The translations under genes and the position numbers were made by a program. The notes beneath the pieces were generated by a model. That model made no database searches. It saw only the letters and a program-made list of their open reading frames with translations, and was not told where the DNA came from. From CAZERT01 sp964630015 (GTDB lineage Bacteria > Patescibacteriota > Microgenomatia > UBA10105 > UBA927), in the NCBI GenBank assembly GCA_964630015.1, contig CAZVTJ010000038.1, forward strand, positions 1 to 8,459: a DNA stretch of 8,459 nt, given 5' to 3'. This document shows positions 7,026-8,459 of this stretch, piece after piece; the stretch's first letter is position 1, and each line of letters begins with the position of its first letter.

Positions 7026-8317
7026 ATATCGGCATTATCGGCGGCGGATTTACCGGACTTACGGCAGCATACCGTCTCTCCCGTCTGGGACACAATGTTA
7101 CTGTTTTGGAGCGGGAGGACACTGTCGGCGGCATGGCATATGGGTGGAAGGAACCGAAATGGTCCTGGACACTGGAAACAACCTATCACCATCTCTTTAC
7201 CAACGACAAGGCAATAATTTCCCTCTGCCGGGACCTGGGTATTTCCCATACCCTCCGGCGATACTCTCCCCATACGGATACCTATATCCTAGGGAAGTCA
7301 TATCCGCTTGATAGCGCCCGTGGGCTTTTGGCATTTTCCCCAATACCACTCTTTGACAGACTCCGGACCGGAGCAATGATTGCGGCCTGCAAGCTTGTGC
7401 CCTGGTACGGATTCCTGACGGATAAAACTGCCCGCGATGTCTTTTTGCCCCTTGGCGGAAAAAACGGCTGGAATGCCATCTGGCACCCGCTCATGGTGGG
7501 AAAATTCGGCGACATGGCAGATACCATTGCCGCGTCATGGCTCTGGGCAAGGATCCATAAACGCACGCCTTCACTTCTGTACCCCGACGGTGGATTTACC
7601 ACGATCACCACTACCCTTCGGGATGCCATCATCAAAGCGGGTGGAACGGTTCTGACCAACACAACTGTCACAGGTATTACACCTTCTCCAAAGGGTTTTC
7701 TGGTCTCTGTTAATCCAAAATCACGCCAGACACACCAATACCGCTTTGACAGGGTTCTTTTGACCGTTCCGTCGCCGGTTGCAGTAAAACTCGTTGCCTT
7801 TCCCGCGGAATATAGGAAAAAACTGATTTCCGTTTCCCATATCTGGGCCCAAACGGTAGTGGTGGAAACCGCCGAACCGATCATAACGCCGACCTATTGG
7901 CTTAACATCAACGACCGGTCATTTCCCTTCCTTGCACTTGTTTCCCATACGTCCATGATCTCGCCGCGCCACTACGGAAACCGCCATATCACCTACCTTG
8001 GCAATTACCTTCCTGCCGGACATCGCTTCCTGTCTCTCTCAGCCAAACAACTCACGCTGGAGTTTTTACCGTTTATCCAAAAAATTAATCCTTCCGTCAA
8101 AGCCTCTTCCATCTTGTCGTCCCGTGTGTGGACGGTTCCAAACGCCCAACCACTCCATACCCCGGGATATCCCAATTGCATTGCACCTCTTGCCTCACCC
8201 ATCAATGGGCTATTCGTTGCTAATATGGACAGCATTTTCCCGTGGGACCGCGGAACCAACTATGCGGTTGATCTTGGAAACACCGTTGCGGCGCTTCTTG
8301 ATGAAAGTGGAAAGTAA
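7022..8317 (+). CDS. FAD-dependent oxidoreductase, amine oxidase/HemY-like fold
   Basis: I take the ATG at 7022 (431 residues) because the dinucleotide-binding motif then begins at once: IGIIGGGFTGL (3-13), with E30 ending the second strand as the FAD-ribose ligand, then GG at 36-37. TTYHHLFTND (53-62), WHPLMVGKFGD (154-164), SWLWARIHKR (172-181) and YPDGGF (187-192) follow, and the C-terminal FAD motif is FPWDRGTNYAVDLGN (406-420). The layout fits the amine oxidase/protoporphyrinogen oxidase/phytoene desaturase group. No signal peptide or transmembrane helix is evident, although the hydrophobic middle could touch the membrane. No heme or carotenoid genes are nearby, so those activities are unlikely. 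The context suggests action on a polyprenyl chain, lipid-linked sugar or nucleotide sugar, but this is inference. It is not DprE1, which has a VAO-type FAD domain. Translation is probably coupled to the upstream gene by the ATGA overlap. Confidence 0.82.
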   Translation: MNIGIIGGGFTGLTAAYRLSRLGHNVTVLEREDTVGGMAYGWKEPKWSWTLETTYHHLFTNDKAIISLCRDLGISHTLRRYSPHTDTYILGKSYPLDSARGLLAFSPIPLFDRLRTGAMIAACKLVPWYGFLTDKTARDVFLPLGGKNGWNAIWHPLMVGKFGDMADTIAASWLWARIHKRTPSLLYPDGGFTTITTTLRDAIIKAGGTVLTNTTVTGITPSPKGFLVSVNPKSRQTHQYRFDRVLLTVPSPVAVKLVAFPAEYRKKLISVSHIWAQTVVVETAEPIITPTYWLNINDRSFPFLALVSHTSMISPRHYGNRHITYLGNYLPAGHRFLSLSAKQLTLEFLPFIQKINPSVKASSILSSRVWTVPNAQPLHTPGYPNCIAPLASPINGLFVANMDSIFPWDRGTNYAVDLGNTVAALLDESGK

Positions 8318-8372
8318 CAAGGCAAGTACCGACGGGAACTTTTCACAGTATTCCCAAGACCTTTGACACACC

Positions 8373-8383
8373 CTATCGGATAG
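8373..8383. repeat. Odd palindrome upstream of the right-edge promoter
   Basis: CTATC and GATAG are perfect 5-bp arms around one central G. It lies 8 bp upstream of the -35 box and is a candidate operator half of the promoter region. Confidence 0.35.
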
Positions 8384-8389
8384 CCACAT

Positions 8390-8400
8390 CATTGACAATG
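8390..8400. repeat. Odd palindrome covering the -35 box
   Basis: CATTG and CAATG are perfect 5-bp arms around one central A. The TTGACA -35 box (8392-8397) lies within it. Its centre is 17 bp from the centre of the preceding palindrome. Confidence 0.35.
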
Positions 8401-8420
8401 CACTGTTCCTGCAGTACAAT
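8392..8420 (+). promoter_or_regulatory. Strong sigma70-type promoter for an unseen downstream gene
   Basis: A perfect TTGACA -35 (8392-8397) and TACAAT -10 (8415-8420) are separated by the optimal 17 bp. Transcription would start near 8427. The transcribed gene lies beyond the window. This is the best promoter match in the sequence. Confidence 0.7.
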
Positions 8421-8427
8421 CGGCCAA

Positions 8428-8444
8428 CTATAAGCTTTTTATAG
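8428..8444 (+). other. Small hairpin at the start of the right-edge transcript
   Basis: CTATAA and TTATAG can pair as a 6-bp stem with a 5-nt loop (GCTTT). It begins about at the predicted transcription start, so it would cap the message 5' end. It may protect the RNA or be incidental; it is A/T-rich and not very stable. Confidence 0.35.
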
Positions 8445-8459
8445 CGGAATTGTTTTTGT

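Larger units (their letters stand above)
8318..8459. other. Intergenic region, no gene seen
   Basis: No credible reading frame follows the oxidoreductase stop within the window. The stretch holds a weak inverted repeat (GGGAA at 8334-8338, TTCCC at 8351-8355) without a T tract, then the palindromes, promoter and hairpin listed separately. No clear terminator for the upstream operon is visible. Confidence 0.6.

Noticed and set aside
7282..7884. 200-codon open frame on the minus strand
   Set aside because: It is antisense to the well-supported FAD oxidoreductase, has low-complexity basic and serine-rich content and no recognisable domain.
8334..8355. GGGAA/TTCCC inverted repeat as terminator of the FAD operon
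   Set aside because: The stem is only 5 bp with a 12-nt loop and no T tract follows.
8363..8368. First TTGACA box at the right edge as its own promoter
   Set aside because: The only partner at 18 bp is CATCAT, a weak -10 lacking the first T; the second box at 8392 has a far better match.

Overview
The window looks like a chromosomal segment from a bacterium with a Patescibacteria (CPR)-like gene style, possibly Microgenomates. This is an inference from protein character: several membrane GT-C glycosyltransferases, a UbiA prenyltransferase beside a small HAD hydrolase, short gene junctions and almost no Shine-Dalgarno sequences. TGA is used as a stop (three genes end in ATGA overlaps), which argues against the Gracilibacteria/Absconditabacteria code, where TGA is glycine. 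No mobile element, CRISPR array, tRNA or rRNA is visible.

Layout. (1) 1-2750, plus strand: a 5'-truncated GT39/PMT-like membrane glycosyltransferase overlaps by 4 nt a GT87/DUF2029-like membrane glycosyltransferase. (2) 2716-5791, minus strand: a three-gene operon read right to left, consisting of a UbiA-family prenyltransferase of the decaprenyl-phosphate phosphoribosyltransferase (DPPR synthase) type, a HAD hydrolase, and a second GT39-like enzyme. Its last gene converges on and overlaps the GT87-like gene by 35 bp. (3) 5792-5846: a 55-bp divergent promoter region. (4) 5847-8317, plus strand: a multispanning membrane protein that appears to be a diverged paralogue of the GT87-like gene, overlapping by 4 nt an FAD-dependent amine-oxidase-fold oxidoreductase. 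(5) 8318-8459: non-coding in the window, with a strong sigma70-type promoter, two odd palindromes and a small hairpin leading into an unseen gene to the right.

How the genes may work together. The coherent reading is a cell-envelope glycan module. UbiA would make a polyprenyl-phosphate-linked 5-phosphoribose, the HAD enzyme could remove the 5-phosphate, and the GT-C membrane enzymes would use polyprenyl-phosphate sugars as donors outside the membrane. The FAD enzyme is not the DprE1 (VAO) type, so its place in this pathway is open. The family calls are fairly secure; the pathway linking them is inference.

The most interesting points are the UbiA-HAD pairing as a compact route to a lipid-linked pentose, the GT87-like paralogue that has lost its acidic N-terminal motif, a face-to-face promoter pair sharing one -10 region, a hairpin before a coupled start codon, and the palindrome-rich promoter at the right edge.
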